Positions 15,894 to 25,300 of a stretch of 64,000 bases of DNA are shown piece after piece (the stretch's first letter is position 1; each line of letters starts with the position of its first letter). Source of the stretch: Paenibacillus dendritiformis. GTDB lineage: Bacteria > Bacillota > Bacilli > Paenibacillales > Paenibacillaceae. The notes beneath the pieces were generated by a model that was not told the origin of the DNA, searched no databases, and saw only the letters and a list, made by a program, of their open reading frames with translations. The DNA lies in contig NZ_LDIG01000062.1 in the NCBI RefSeq assembly GCF_015845845.1, positions 49,331-113,330 of the forward strand, in the 5' to 3' direction. The position numbers were made by a program, and so were the translations under genes.

Positions 15894-17280
15894 TTCCCCC
15901 GACTCGCTCGATTCGCTATTAGCGAAGGCCAAGAGCCTGACCAACGGCAGCGAGGTTCGGGACGACATCGTCGGGGATATTTATAAGACGACGCACAGCA
16001 TTTGCCGAGAAGCGGTCCGCTACGAGGATAAGAAGAAGCTGGAGAGCACGTACCGGCTTGACAAAATCGTCACTTCCCCGATTTGGGGCTTCCCGATTAT
16101 GCTGGCGATACTGGGGGCGGTCTTCTGGATTACGATTGCGGGAGCGAATGTGCCTTCCGCCCTGCTCTTTGACTTATTCAATACGATCGAAGGATATTTG
16201 ACCGCCGGCTTCGAAGCGCTTCATGCGCCCGCGTGGCTGCATGGCGTACTCATTCTCGGTTTCTTCCGCGGCACGGCCTGGGTCGTCAGCGTCATGCTGC
16301 CGCCGATGGCCATCTTTTTCCCGGTCTTCGCCCTGCTGGAGAACTTCGGCTACTTGCCGCGCGTCGCCTTCAACATGGACCGCCTGTTCAAGAAATCGGG
16401 CGGGCATGGCAAGCAGGCGCTGACGATGTCGATGGGCTTCGGCTGCAATGCCGCAGCGATTTTATCTACCCGCATTATCGAATCGCCGCGTGAGCGGATG
16501 CTTGCCATCTTGACGAACAACTTCGTGCCGTGCAACGGACGCTGGCCAACCCTGATTCTGCTGTCTTCCCTCTTCATGGTGTCGGCGGGACTCGGTTCCG
16601 GCATGCAGACTCTCGTTACGGCTTCGGTCGTCATGGGCATGGTCATGATCGGCATCGCCGTCACGTTTACCGTATCGTGGGTCTTGTCCAAGACCGCCCT
16701 GCGCGGGGTGCCGACTCATTATACGCTGGAGCTGCCTCCGTACCGGAAGCCGCAGTTCGCGAAGACGATTCTGCTCGCGTCCCGGGACAAATCGCTCAAT
16801 GTGTTGACGCGCGCCATCATCGTGGCCGCGCCTGCCGGGATCATTACCTGGATCCTGGGCAATATTTTCATCGGCGGGGACAGCGTGCTCAATCATATGG
16901 CCGGATTTTTCGACCCGTTCGCCCATGCGATCGGACTGGACGGCTTCATCCTGATGGCCTTCATTCTCGGCCTTCCCGCGAATGAGATTGTGCTTCCGAT
17001 TCTGTTGATGGGATACTTGTCCACCGGCGCGCTGGTCGATGCGGACGGCATGGACAACATCAAGGACATTTTTCTGAACCATGGCTGGACATGGCTGACG
17101 GCGCTCAATATGATGCTGTTTTCCCTGCTCCATTATCCATGCGGCACGACGCTGTTCAATATTTACAAAGAGACGAAGAGCGTGAAGTGGACCGTACTGT
17201 CCGCGCTCATCCCCCTCGCCATCGCGATTGCCGTCACTTTTACGACGGCTCAATTGGCAAGAGCCCTTAGCTGGGTATAG
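15871..17280 (+). CDS. feoB: FeoB membrane-domain protein (split FeoB, C-terminal half)
   Basis: A 469-residue integral membrane protein corresponding to the Fe(II) channel part of FeoB. After about 65 hydrophilic residues (LDSLLAKAKS, DKIVTSPIWG) come two Gate/nucleoside-recognition repeats. They carry FVFALLENFGYLPR-type and MGFGCNAAAILSTR motifs, the latter with the conserved Cys, and SLLHYPCGTT in the second half. The ATG at 15871 is nine bases after AAGGAG inside the end of the GTPase gene. Together with feoA this is a three-gene operon ending in a strong hairpin. Annotation pipelines may label it a nucleoside-recognition protein. Confidence 0.9.
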   Translation: MATPLATNSPDSLDSLLAKAKSLTNGSEVRDDIVGDIYKTTHSICREAVRYEDKKKLESTYRLDKIVTSPIWGFPIMLAILGAVFWITIAGANVPSALLFDLFNTIEGYLTAGFEALHAPAWLHGVLILGFFRGTAWVVSVMLPPMAIFFPVFALLENFGYLPRVAFNMDRLFKKSGGHGKQALTMSMGFGCNAAAILSTRIIESPRERMLAILTNNFVPCNGRWPTLILLSSLFMVSAGLGSGMQTLVTASVVMGMVMIGIAVTFTVSWVLSKTALRGVPTHYTLELPPYRKPQFAKTILLASRDKSLNVLTRAIIVAAPAGIITWILGNIFIGGDSVLNHMAGFFDPFAHAIGLDGFILMAFILGLPANEIVLPILLMGYLSTGALVDADGMDNIKDIFLNHGWTWLTALNMMLFSLLHYPCGTTLFNIYKETKSVKWTVLSALIPLAIAIAVTFTTAQLARALSWV

Positions 17281-17305
17281 GGTATAACAAAAGAACATGC
17301 CTGTT

Positions 17306-17340
17306 GGCAGCACGAGCCGATGCTTATGGCTCGTGCTGCC
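17306..17340 (+). terminator. Strong hairpin after feoB
   Basis: GGCAGCACGAGCC pairs perfectly with GGCTCGTGCTGCC (13 bp) around nine bases. No long T-tract follows. It may act for both convergent genes. Confidence 0.65.
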
Positions 17341-17375
17341 TTCGTCTGCGGGACATATCGCTTCTCCGCGCCGGC

Positions 17376-18089
17376 CTATTCGCCTTCATCCGGCGCCTCG
17401 GCGGCCGGATCGCGTCCGGCGGCATTTCTCTGCGCTTGCGATGCGCAGGTCATGCCGCGCAGGCGTTCAAGCGCCATATTGACCGCAATCGCATCATCAA
17501 GGTAACCGATCGGAAATACATAATCCGGGATAATGTCGACAGACAGGATGAAATAAAGCAGAGCGCTGCCGAGCACCGCTTTTTCTTCCTCCGACACCGC
17601 CGGATCGCAAAAGCAAGCATACATGTCGCGCAGTTGCTCAATGAACGGGCCTTCTCCGCTCACCTTGCTCACTTTTTCTTCGAAATCTTGATGTACCAGC
17701 CGCCTGCCTTCTTCGGTACGGGCATACCGCTCGCATTTCATCAATTCCTGCCGCACCCGTTCGGTGCTGAACTCCGGCTCATATAGCTTCGAATGCCCGA
17801 GCACTTGCTGAATCGCATCGACGGAAGCATGCATATCCGTCCTCCCGCTCGGCTCCGACCCGACGGAATAGCCCGCTGCCCGATACAGCCGCTCGGCCGG
17901 AATGGTGAGTACCGACGCAATGCGCTGAATGTATTCCGGCTTGATCGCCTGCTTCCCGTTGGCCATCCTGGAGATGGTGGCCGTATCGATTCCGGTTTGC
18001 TCGCTTAATTTGCGCATGGACATGGAGCGCTCCTTGAGCAACGCTTTCAACTGGTGGCCGAATTGCGGCACGTTATCCGTCTGATTCAT
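17376..18089 (-). CDS. XRE-type HTH fused to DUF1232
   Basis: A 237-residue two-domain protein. Residues about 10-66 form an XRE helix-turn-helix (MRKLSEQTGIDTATISRMANGK, with the recognition helix ATISRMA). The C-terminal half carries a DUF1232/YkvA segment, GSALLYFILSVDIIPD and GYLDDAIAVNMALERL, with its IPDxxP-type hydrophobic helices. The combination suggests a regulator or sensor near the membrane, but its target is unknown. The ATG at 18089 follows GAGGGGATAGG. It is transcribed towards feoB and away from ytaF, to which it is divergent. Confidence 0.85.
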   Translation of the reverse strand: MNQTDNVPQFGHQLKALLKERSMSMRKLSEQTGIDTATISRMANGKQAIKPEYIQRIASVLTIPAERLYRAAGYSVGSEPSGRTDMHASVDAIQQVLGHSKLYEPEFSTERVRQELMKCERYARTEEGRRLVHQDFEEKVSKVSGEGPFIEQLRDMYACFCDPAVSEEEKAVLGSALLYFILSVDIIPDYVFPIGYLDDAIAVNMALERLRGMTCASQAQRNAAGRDPAAEAPDEGE

Positions 18090-18254
18090 CCTATCCCCTC
18101 CTCTCTATTGCGAGAGCGTCGAGGCCATGGAGGCACAGCAACGCTAATTGATGATCTCTCAACAATATATGTAGGGGACACGCACAATTCCTCAATATAT
18201 CCGTAATCTGTACCGAATCCATTCCTGCACCGCAGACCGAAGGAGTGTTTTTCC

Positions 18255-18896
18255 GTGAATTGGCTGTTTATATTAGGGTTTGCCGCCTCGTCGAGTCTCG
18301 ATAATCTCGGCGTAGGGATATCTTATGGCATCCGCGGAATGCGAATCCCGTGGATCTCCAATGCGATCATTGCCGTCATTTGCTTTTTGTTCAGTTGGGG
18401 CGGGATTCAGTTCGGGCAGTGGATTAGCGCAATCTTGCCCGGCGTACTGCCTGTGCTTGTTGGGGCCTTCGTGTTGTTCATCATCGGGATACGCATCGTT
18501 CTGCTCACGGTGCCGCGCGGCAAGAGCCAGCCGGCCGCAGCAATGGCGGCAGCCGAAGCTTCTCCGCCCCGGAATAAGCTGGCCGACATGCTCCGGCATC
18601 CCGAGATCGCGGACGCCGATCAGTCCGGCTGCATCGGCTATGGAGAAGCCGTCATTCTTGGCGTGGCGCTCTCCGCCAATGCGCTGACGAACGGCTTGAG
18701 CGCCGGGCTGCTCGGCCTGTCTCCGCTGGCCATCTGCATTACCGCTGCCATAGGCAGCTATATTACGGTGTGGTGGGGCGTATCGATTGGAAGGAAGGCC
18801 GCGAATATCCGCATCGGCTCCTTCAGCCTGGGCCAATTCAGCACGCTGATCAGCGGCATCATTCTGATGCTGATTGCCGTCAACGCGCTGTTCTAG
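18255..18896 (+). CDS. ytaF: Sporulation membrane protein YtaF
   Basis: A 213-residue polytopic protein of the YtaF/MntP-like family, known from sporulating Bacillota. It begins LFILGFAASSSLDNLGVGISYG, and the second half repeats the pattern ALSANALTNGLSAG, giving about six helices in two repeats separated by a hydrophilic loop. The start is GTG at 18255 after AAGGAG. It ends by overlapping the convergent SDR gene by four bases. MntP homologues export manganese; the transported ion of YtaF is not established. Confidence 0.85.
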   Translation: MNWLFILGFAASSSLDNLGVGISYGIRGMRIPWISNAIIAVICFLFSWGGIQFGQWISAILPGVLPVLVGAFVLFIIGIRIVLLTVPRGKSQPAAAMAAAEASPPRNKLADMLRHPEIADADQSGCIGYGEAVILGVALSANALTNGLSAGLLGLSPLAICITAAIGSYITVWWGVSIGRKAANIRIGSFSLGQFSTLISGIILMLIAVNALF

Positions 18897-19750
18897 CGGT
18901 CCTCTTCAATATTCAACCCCACCTCCGCCGCACTCGCGGCCCACAGCCGCTCCGCCAGCTGCGCATCCTGCGCGCGGCGGGACGCCGGCACCTGACGCTG
19001 GCGGTAGAAATAAGCGCCCGTCACCGCGGCTGCATCCGGGCTGGTCGCCAAGTAAATCGCGGTGGCCGCCCCCTCCTCCGGCGTCAGGAAGAACGGGCGC
19101 AGCATCGCCATGATGGTTTTGCCGAACCCGGTGCCGCGATCGACGCCGATATTGGTGGCGACGGCCCCGGGATGAAGGCTGTTGGCCGTCACCTTCGTCC
19201 CCTGCAGCCGGCGGGCGAGCGCGGAGGTGAACAATATGTTGGCCAGCTTCGACTGCGCATAGGCCGTGACTGCATTATAGCCCCTCGTCAGATGCAGGTC
19301 ATCGAAATGGATGCGGCCTATCTTGTGAGCGCCGGACGACACATTGATAATCCGTCCCTGCGGCGCTCGCCGCAGGGCTTCCAGCAGAAGATTCGTCAAC
19401 AGAAAATGTCCGAGATGGTTGACGCCGATATTCTGCTCGAAGCCGTCGCTTGTCGTCTGGCGGCGAACCGAGACTACCCCTGCGTTGTTAATCAGCCCGT
19501 CCAGCGCCGGATAGTTGGACAGCAGCATTGCCGCGCATGCGCGAATGCTGCGCAGCGATCCCAGATCGCAGAGCATGAGCCCGATGCGATTCGAGCCGCT
19601 GCGGCGAACCGCTTTCTCCAGCGCCCGCCTCCCCCTCGCTTCATTCCGGCACAGCATGATGACATGGATTCCCTGCCTGGCCAACGCCACACTGGTTGCC
19701 AGTCCCATGCCCGAGTTCGCGCCGGTTACGATCATTACCCGTTCCTTCAT
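18893..19750 (-). CDS. Short-chain dehydrogenase/reductase (retinol-dehydrogenase-like)
   Basis: A 285-residue classical SDR. The cofactor motif TGANSGMG is at residues 8-15, followed by NNAGV, NVSSGAHK with the catalytic serine, and YAQSK for the catalytic Tyr and Lys. The arginine of CRNEARG after strand 2 suggests NADP(H). I start at the ATG at 19750, six bases after GGGAGGG; the frame is open further upstream, but without ribosome sites. The substrate is unknown. Its stop codon overlaps that of the convergent ytaF by four bases. Confidence 0.87.
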   Translation of the reverse strand: MKERVMIVTGANSGMGLATSVALARQGIHVIMLCRNEARGRRALEKAVRRSGSNRIGLMLCDLGSLRSIRACAAMLLSNYPALDGLINNAGVVSVRRQTTSDGFEQNIGVNHLGHFLLTNLLLEALRRAPQGRIINVSSGAHKIGRIHFDDLHLTRGYNAVTAYAQSKLANILFTSALARRLQGTKVTANSLHPGAVATNIGVDRGTGFGKTIMAMLRPFFLTPEEGAATAIYLATSPDAAAVTGAYFYRQRQVPASRRAQDAQLAERLWAASAAEVGLNIEEDR

Positions 19751-19968
19751 CTTGTTCCCTCCCTTTGTCCACGCGGCTTTTTTTCGGCGCCTCTTGGTAT
19801 ATTCGGCTGGGGCCTTCCCTTTTCCTTCCCGATACGCCTCGCCGGAACGCGCGGCAAAGAACGGATAACCGCTGCCGCCCCTTCGCATCTGGATATACAC
19901 CTGCACCTATAGTACACTGGACGAGACAAGACAAGCTTCGCATTCTACATCCACTGGAGTGATTCAAC

Positions 19969-20940
19969 ATGAGTAAGATCCCGATTCAACGGCGCGGACT
20001 CGCGGCCAGCCGGCTTGTGCTCGGATGCATGGGGCTGGGAGGGGGCTGGAATGACGAGCCGATAACGGACCAGCATCTCGCAGCGGCGCACGCGGCGGTG
20101 GATGCCGCCCTCGAGGCGGGCATCAATATGTTCGACCATGCCGACATTTATACAAGAGGCAAGGCGGAGCAAGTATTCGGGCAGGTGCTGAAGGAACGGC
20201 CGGAATTGAGAGAGCGCATCGTGCTGCAATCCAAGTGCGGTATTCGCTTTGCGGACAATGGCATTCCGGGACGCTATGATTTTTCGAAGGAGCATATTTT
20301 GCGCAGCGTCGACGGAAGCTTGAAGCGGCTCGGCGTCGATTATCTCGACATCTTGCTCTTCCACCGTCCCGATCCGTTGATGGAGCCGGAAGAGGTCGCG
20401 GAAGCGATGGCGGCATTGAAGTCTGCGGGGAAAGTGCGGGCCTTCGGCGTCTCGAACATGAGCGCCGGCCAGATACGGCTGCTCCAGGCATACAGCAAGG
20501 AACCCTTCATCGTCAATCAGCTGGAGATGAGTCTGGCCAAAATCGGCTGGCTCGATCAAGGCGTTCACGTCAACCAAAATGCCGCCAAGGAAGATATATT
20601 CCCGGAAGGCACGCTGGAGTACTGCCGTCTGGAAAATATTCAAATTCAAGCTTGGGGCCCGCTTGCCCAAGGCGTCTTCTCGGGCCGGGATCTCTCCGAT
20701 CAGCCGGCCTCGATCCGCGAGACCGCCGAGCTTGTGCAGGCCATGGCCCGTGAGAAGGGCACGACGCGGGAAGCGATTATCCTCGCCTGGCTGATGCGCC
20801 ACCCGGCCGGAATCCAGCCGGTGATCGGGACATCCAATCCGGAGCGAATCCGCGCTTGCGCTGAAGCGGTGAACGTCACTCTGACACGGGAAGAGTGGTA
20901 CGCCCTGTACGTCAGCTCCAGAGGCAGAGCGCTGCCGTAA
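19969..20940 (+). CDS. Aldo/keto reductase (YdhF type)
   Basis: A 323-residue NADPH-dependent TIM-barrel oxidoreductase. Catalytic Asp and Tyr lie in FDHADIYTRG, Lys in VLQSKCGIRF and His in LLFHRPDPLM, and the C-terminal cofactor loop reads PVIGTSNPERI. It resembles the E. coli YdhF subgroup. ATG at 19969 follows a weak GGAGTG site. It diverges from the SDR gene and ends at a bidirectional terminator. The physiological carbonyl substrate is not known. Confidence 0.9.
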   Translation: MSKIPIQRRGLAASRLVLGCMGLGGGWNDEPITDQHLAAAHAAVDAALEAGINMFDHADIYTRGKAEQVFGQVLKERPELRERIVLQSKCGIRFADNGIPGRYDFSKEHILRSVDGSLKRLGVDYLDILLFHRPDPLMEPEEVAEAMAALKSAGKVRAFGVSNMSAGQIRLLQAYSKEPFIVNQLEMSLAKIGWLDQGVHVNQNAAKEDIFPEGTLEYCRLENIQIQAWGPLAQGVFSGRDLSDQPASIRETAELVQAMAREKGTTREAIILAWLMRHPAGIQPVIGTSNPERIRACAEAVNVTLTREEWYALYVSSRGRALP

Positions 20941-20950
20941 TACACATAAG

Positions 20951-21003
20951 AAGGGCGATCCCGCAGGCCGCGATATGGCTTGCAGAATCGCCCTTTTTCT
21001 TTT
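20951..21003. terminator. Bidirectional terminator
   Basis: AAGGGCGAT pairs with ATCGCCCTT, with an inner GCAGGCC/GGCTTGC stem; TTTTTCTTTT follows on the plus strand. Confidence 0.88.
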
Positions 21004-21011
21004 GTCCCCGG

Positions 21012-21830
21012 TTATTCACCCGGTGGAACATAGCGCCCTTGCGCCGGGATAGCCAGCTTGTCGAATTCCCGGGCCAGGCGCTGCAATTGAACGGTCAGTT
21101 CCTCCCCTTCCATCGGCAAGCCATGCCCGGTCACGGCCACCTGCGGCCGCAGCTTCTCCAACCGCTCCACCGAGCGCCACGCCTCCTCCCAAACGGGAGT
21201 GAAGTAGGCGGGCGGGCCATGGATTTCTTTGGCTTGCCCGATTACATGGAGAGCCGATTCCTGCTTCACGGTGATGAAAGCATCCCCCGCAATCAACGCC
21301 CGATCCGATTCCCGGTAAAAGGAAACATGCCCGGGAGTATGCCCCGGCGTAGGAATCACCCGCCAATCCGGCAGATGCGGAACGCGGCCATCATCGGGCA
21401 GAGGTTGGACCCGGTCTCCAAGCTGGATCGCTTCGTTTGGATAGAACGGGGACAGCAGCGACATCAAGCCCCCGCCGACCGTCGGATCGGGCGGAGGATA
21501 GTCCGCTTGCCCCGTCAGGTAAGGAAGCTCTTGCGAGTGCGCGTATACGGGAATATCCCAGATGTCTAATAGATCGCGCAGCGCGCCTACATGATTGAAA
21601 TGGCCATGGGTCAGCAGAATGGCCGCGGGCGGACCGTCAAAATTGGCTTCCGCCGTCTCGCGAATACGATCGCCGAACGTGGCCAACCCGGCGTCGATCA
21701 ATACGTAACCGCGGCTTCCCGGCGCTCCGATGAACACGACGTTGACCATAACGGTGCGCAGGCATATGATGTCTGGACGGGCAGCGATTACGGACGTGGT
21801 CCCGGAAGACAGCATATTCGGTTTGTCCAT
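21012..21830 (-). CDS. MBL-fold metallo-hydrolase with Asn in the metal motif
   Basis: A 272-residue metallo-beta-lactamase-fold protein. The HxHxDH motif is present as THGHFNHVG, with Asn where the second metal's Asp is expected. The other ligands look normal: GHTPGH, AGDAF and TGHGLP. Subgroup relatives are hydrolases such as lactonases and thioesterases. The ATG at 21830 follows AAGGAG. The D-to-N change may mean single-metal binding or altered activity. It is convergent with the aldo/keto reductase. Confidence 0.85.
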   Translation of the reverse strand: MDKPNMLSSGTTSVIAARPDIICLRTVMVNVVFIGAPGSRGYVLIDAGLATFGDRIRETAEANFDGPPAAILLTHGHFNHVGALRDLLDIWDIPVYAHSQELPYLTGQADYPPPDPTVGGGLMSLLSPFYPNEAIQLGDRVQPLPDDGRVPHLPDWRVIPTPGHTPGHVSFYRESDRALIAGDAFITVKQESALHVIGQAKEIHGPPAYFTPVWEEAWRSVERLEKLRPQVAVTGHGLPMEGEELTVQLQRLAREFDKLAIPAQGRYVPPGE

Positions 21831-22325
21831 TTGATTTCACTCCTTGCCGCATTAACGGTTTGCCAGGTTCTTTATATCCTGTCCTGCCAAGCCGTACCTA
21901 ATCCCCCTCTTTCTCTGATGAACGCGGTGCGTGATTCGCAGGCCCGTCTAGCGGAGCGTCAAGGCCATCCTGTTGCCTGGACGCTTATTTTGTGCAGCTT
22001 ATTTATCGGCGGTCGTATCGAAGCCGCTTCCGAACTGGGACAATTCTTTATTTTTCTCTCGCTCTATTCCATTTCCGAAATAGGTCTAAAGACCCACTCT
22101 CTTTTTTGGCACAATCTATTTATTTTACATAATTAGTAATCTTTCTACATTATCCGTCAGGGAATTGAATTGGAATATAGTTAATAGTACCCTTACCCTT
22201 AATATGAAATATATGTAAACTTGATTTATGTGATCGACATCATAGACAATCATCATTTCTTGATTCCAGCTATGAGAAAGGAGGCTGAGGTCGCGTTTTC
22301 CTTCATCAAGGATCTACCCGACAGT
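21831..22325. other. Gene-free AT-rich upstream region
   Basis: About 500 bases without a supported gene; it becomes AT-rich towards the subtilase gene. A promoter is expected here, but no hexamer pair convinced me. An AGAAAGGAGG motif at about 22275 has no start codon after it. Confidence 0.45.
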
Positions 22326-22348
22326 AAAATAGCAAAGGAGGCTTACGT

Positions 22349-25300
22349 TTGAGACTGCATTCATTCCGCAAACTCATGTCTTTGGTCCTTAGCGCCTTGC
22401 TGCTTGCCGGCATGCTCTTCCCGGGAGTATCGGGCGCAACCGAAAAAATGAATTGGTCCGCATCCGAGACGAAGCAGCAACTCCAGAGCCAAATCAAGGA
22501 ACAGCTCGCAACCAAACTGCAACTCCCCCGCATCTCCGAACTGAACTTATCAGATGTCACACCGCAAAACTTTGTACCGCCTTCTGACAGCAGCGATATT
22601 ATTACCGTTATCGTCGAACTTCAAAATGAACCGTTAAAAGTAGCAGAAGCTCAGGCCGCGAATACATACTCCTTGTTCGCCGACGATGTGGAAAGCGATA
22701 TCCGGCAAGAGCACAAACAATTCCGCACCGCGCTTAATCAACTGCAAGCCTCAATCCGTTACGAGTTCAGCAATGTTTTCAATGGATTTTCGGTGAGCAT
22801 CCCGGCCAACAAAGTCGATGATTTGTTGACGATTCCTGGCGTAAAAGCTGTTTTCCCGAACGTGGACATCCAGGCGATACCGAACGAACCAAGCGCTCAT
22901 GGCGACAGTACCTATATGCATAAAAGCGCGCCCCATATCGGAGCGAAGCACTTGTGGGAGGATCTCGGCTTAGAGGGAAAAGGCATCAAAGTCGGGGTGC
23001 TTGACACCGGCGTCGACTACAACCATCCAAGTCTGAAAGGCGCCTATAAGGGCGGCTATAATTTCGTCGATAATAACAATAATCCGATGGAGACTAGACC
23101 GGATGATTCGAAGCCAATAATCGACGGAAAAGAGTATCACACGACCCATGGCACGCATGTCGCGGGAACGATAGCCGGCAGAGGAAACTATGATAATCCC
23201 GGCGACAGCGGCAAAGTACGCGGCGTCGCTCCGCAGGCAGACCTGTATGCTTATCGCGTGCTCGGGCCATATGGCAGGGGATCGTCGGAAAACATTGTGC
23301 GCGGCATCGAGCGCGCCGTCTATGAAGATAAAGTAGATGTCATCAATCTGTCGCTCGGCGCCGATTACAACTTCCAATATACCGCGCATTCGGTTGCGCT
23401 GGATAATGCAACCAAGGCCGGCGTCGTCGTGGCCGTCGCTGCGGGCAATGCCGGACCGAAGCCGTACACGCTGGGAAGTCCGGGAGGAGCCCATGCGGCC
23501 ATTTCCGTTGCCGCCTCTTACCCTCCGGTCCTGACCCCGGTGTTTGAAGCCGAAGGCCTCGACAAAAAGTTTTTCTCGCAGCTAGCTACTTCCTCTCCGG
23601 TTCTGGCTATTGGCACCCCGCTTGAAGCGGTCTATGCCGGATTCGGAAAGCCGGATGATTATCACAACAAAGAAGTTAAGGGAAAACTCGTGGTCGTCTC
23701 CCGCGGGGAAATCAGCTTCGGCGACAAATCGAGAAATGCCAAAAAAGCCGGAGCCGCCGCGCTCATCATTTTCAACAACGAAGCTGGCGATCTGGCCGCG
23801 ACTCTCGGCGAAGGGGAAGTCGATGAATTCGTTCCTACTTATACCATTTCGCAAGCCGACGGTCTTGTATTAAAACAGCGTATTTCAACTTCCAGCCCTG
23901 TGAAAATAAAGCGCTACGATGTCGAAGAGAAAGATATGCTCGGCTCCTTCAGCGCCCGCGGCCCTGCGCTGCCGGACTATACGATTAAGCCGGATATTGC
24001 CGCGCCGGGCGTCGGCATCACATCATCCGTGCCGGCCTGGGACGGCAACTACGAGAACGCGTACGGAAGCTCGCAAGGCACGAGCATGGCCTCGCCGCAT
24101 ATCGCGGGAGCTGCCGCATTGCTGGTGGAGTATTCCCGCAAGAATAACCTTGATCTGACTCCAGACGATATCAAAGCGCTGATGATGAATAATGCCGTAG
24201 ATTTGAAGGATCGTACGGGGAAGGTGTATAAATTGACTGAACAAGGTGCTGGCCGGCTTGACCTGAAGCGCAGTGTAGAGGCTCCGGCGATCGCCTTGGT
24301 GCAAGAGACAGCGAACGTCACAGTCAAAAATAATCCCGATGCCCCGTTCGAATATGAGACGGGCAGCCTATCGTTCGGAGCAACTTCCCCTGGTACCGCG
24401 TTAACGAAGACGATACAGTTGAAAAGAATTGGTGATCAAGAACAGAATTATTCGATTTCAGTAATTTGGCAAGAGGATGCGGGGACATTAAAACCTAGCG
24501 TGCACACCGTAATTCCGGAGCAAACCTTTGACGTAACATTGGAGCTCCCGGCGAACGCCGATGGGAATTACGAAGGACGTGTCATACTGAAAGGCGATCG
24601 CGGCCACGAGATTAGAATTCCCGTGAGTGTATACGTCGGCAAGCAGTTTGAAGTGCCCGCCATTGGAGGGTTTGAGATTGATCCCCCCATGTTTGCGCCA
24701 TTCGGGCATACTGGCCACAATACGACAACGCTAAACGTTCTGATCAACAAGAAAATCACAGACTTGAAATTCACCGTCCTGAATACGAAGGACGAACAAA
24801 TCGGCGATGCAAACGTGAAGAAGAGCGAACTAAATCCGGGCATTTTGTCCTTCGAATGGGATGGAAGCCTGACTGACAACAATTCCGCCAGACTGGAAGA
24901 CGGTTTATATTATATGGTGCCCGTTCTTGAAGGCAAACGTCTGGATGAACTGCGCTCTCTTTTCCTTATCGACACTACGCCTCCTGAAATCCAGGTTGAT
25001 AAGCCGGTGATTCGGGTCGATAACCCGCAGGAACGCAAAGGAAAAATTACAGGTACTGTCTACGACACAATTTTGGAATATGTGAATTCTCCGATTCAGG
25101 ATCTCATTAAGATGAAGGCCGTCAACAAGGATTCGAATGAAGAATATGAGGTCAACATTAATTCATACGGTATCTTCACCATCGACATCCCGCATCTGAA
25201 GGACGGACTCAATGAAGTTGACATCTATGCATGGGATTACGTCAAGAACGGATATGAGACCCCATCCCGGACGATTTCATTCGACTTTGATCCGGATGCG

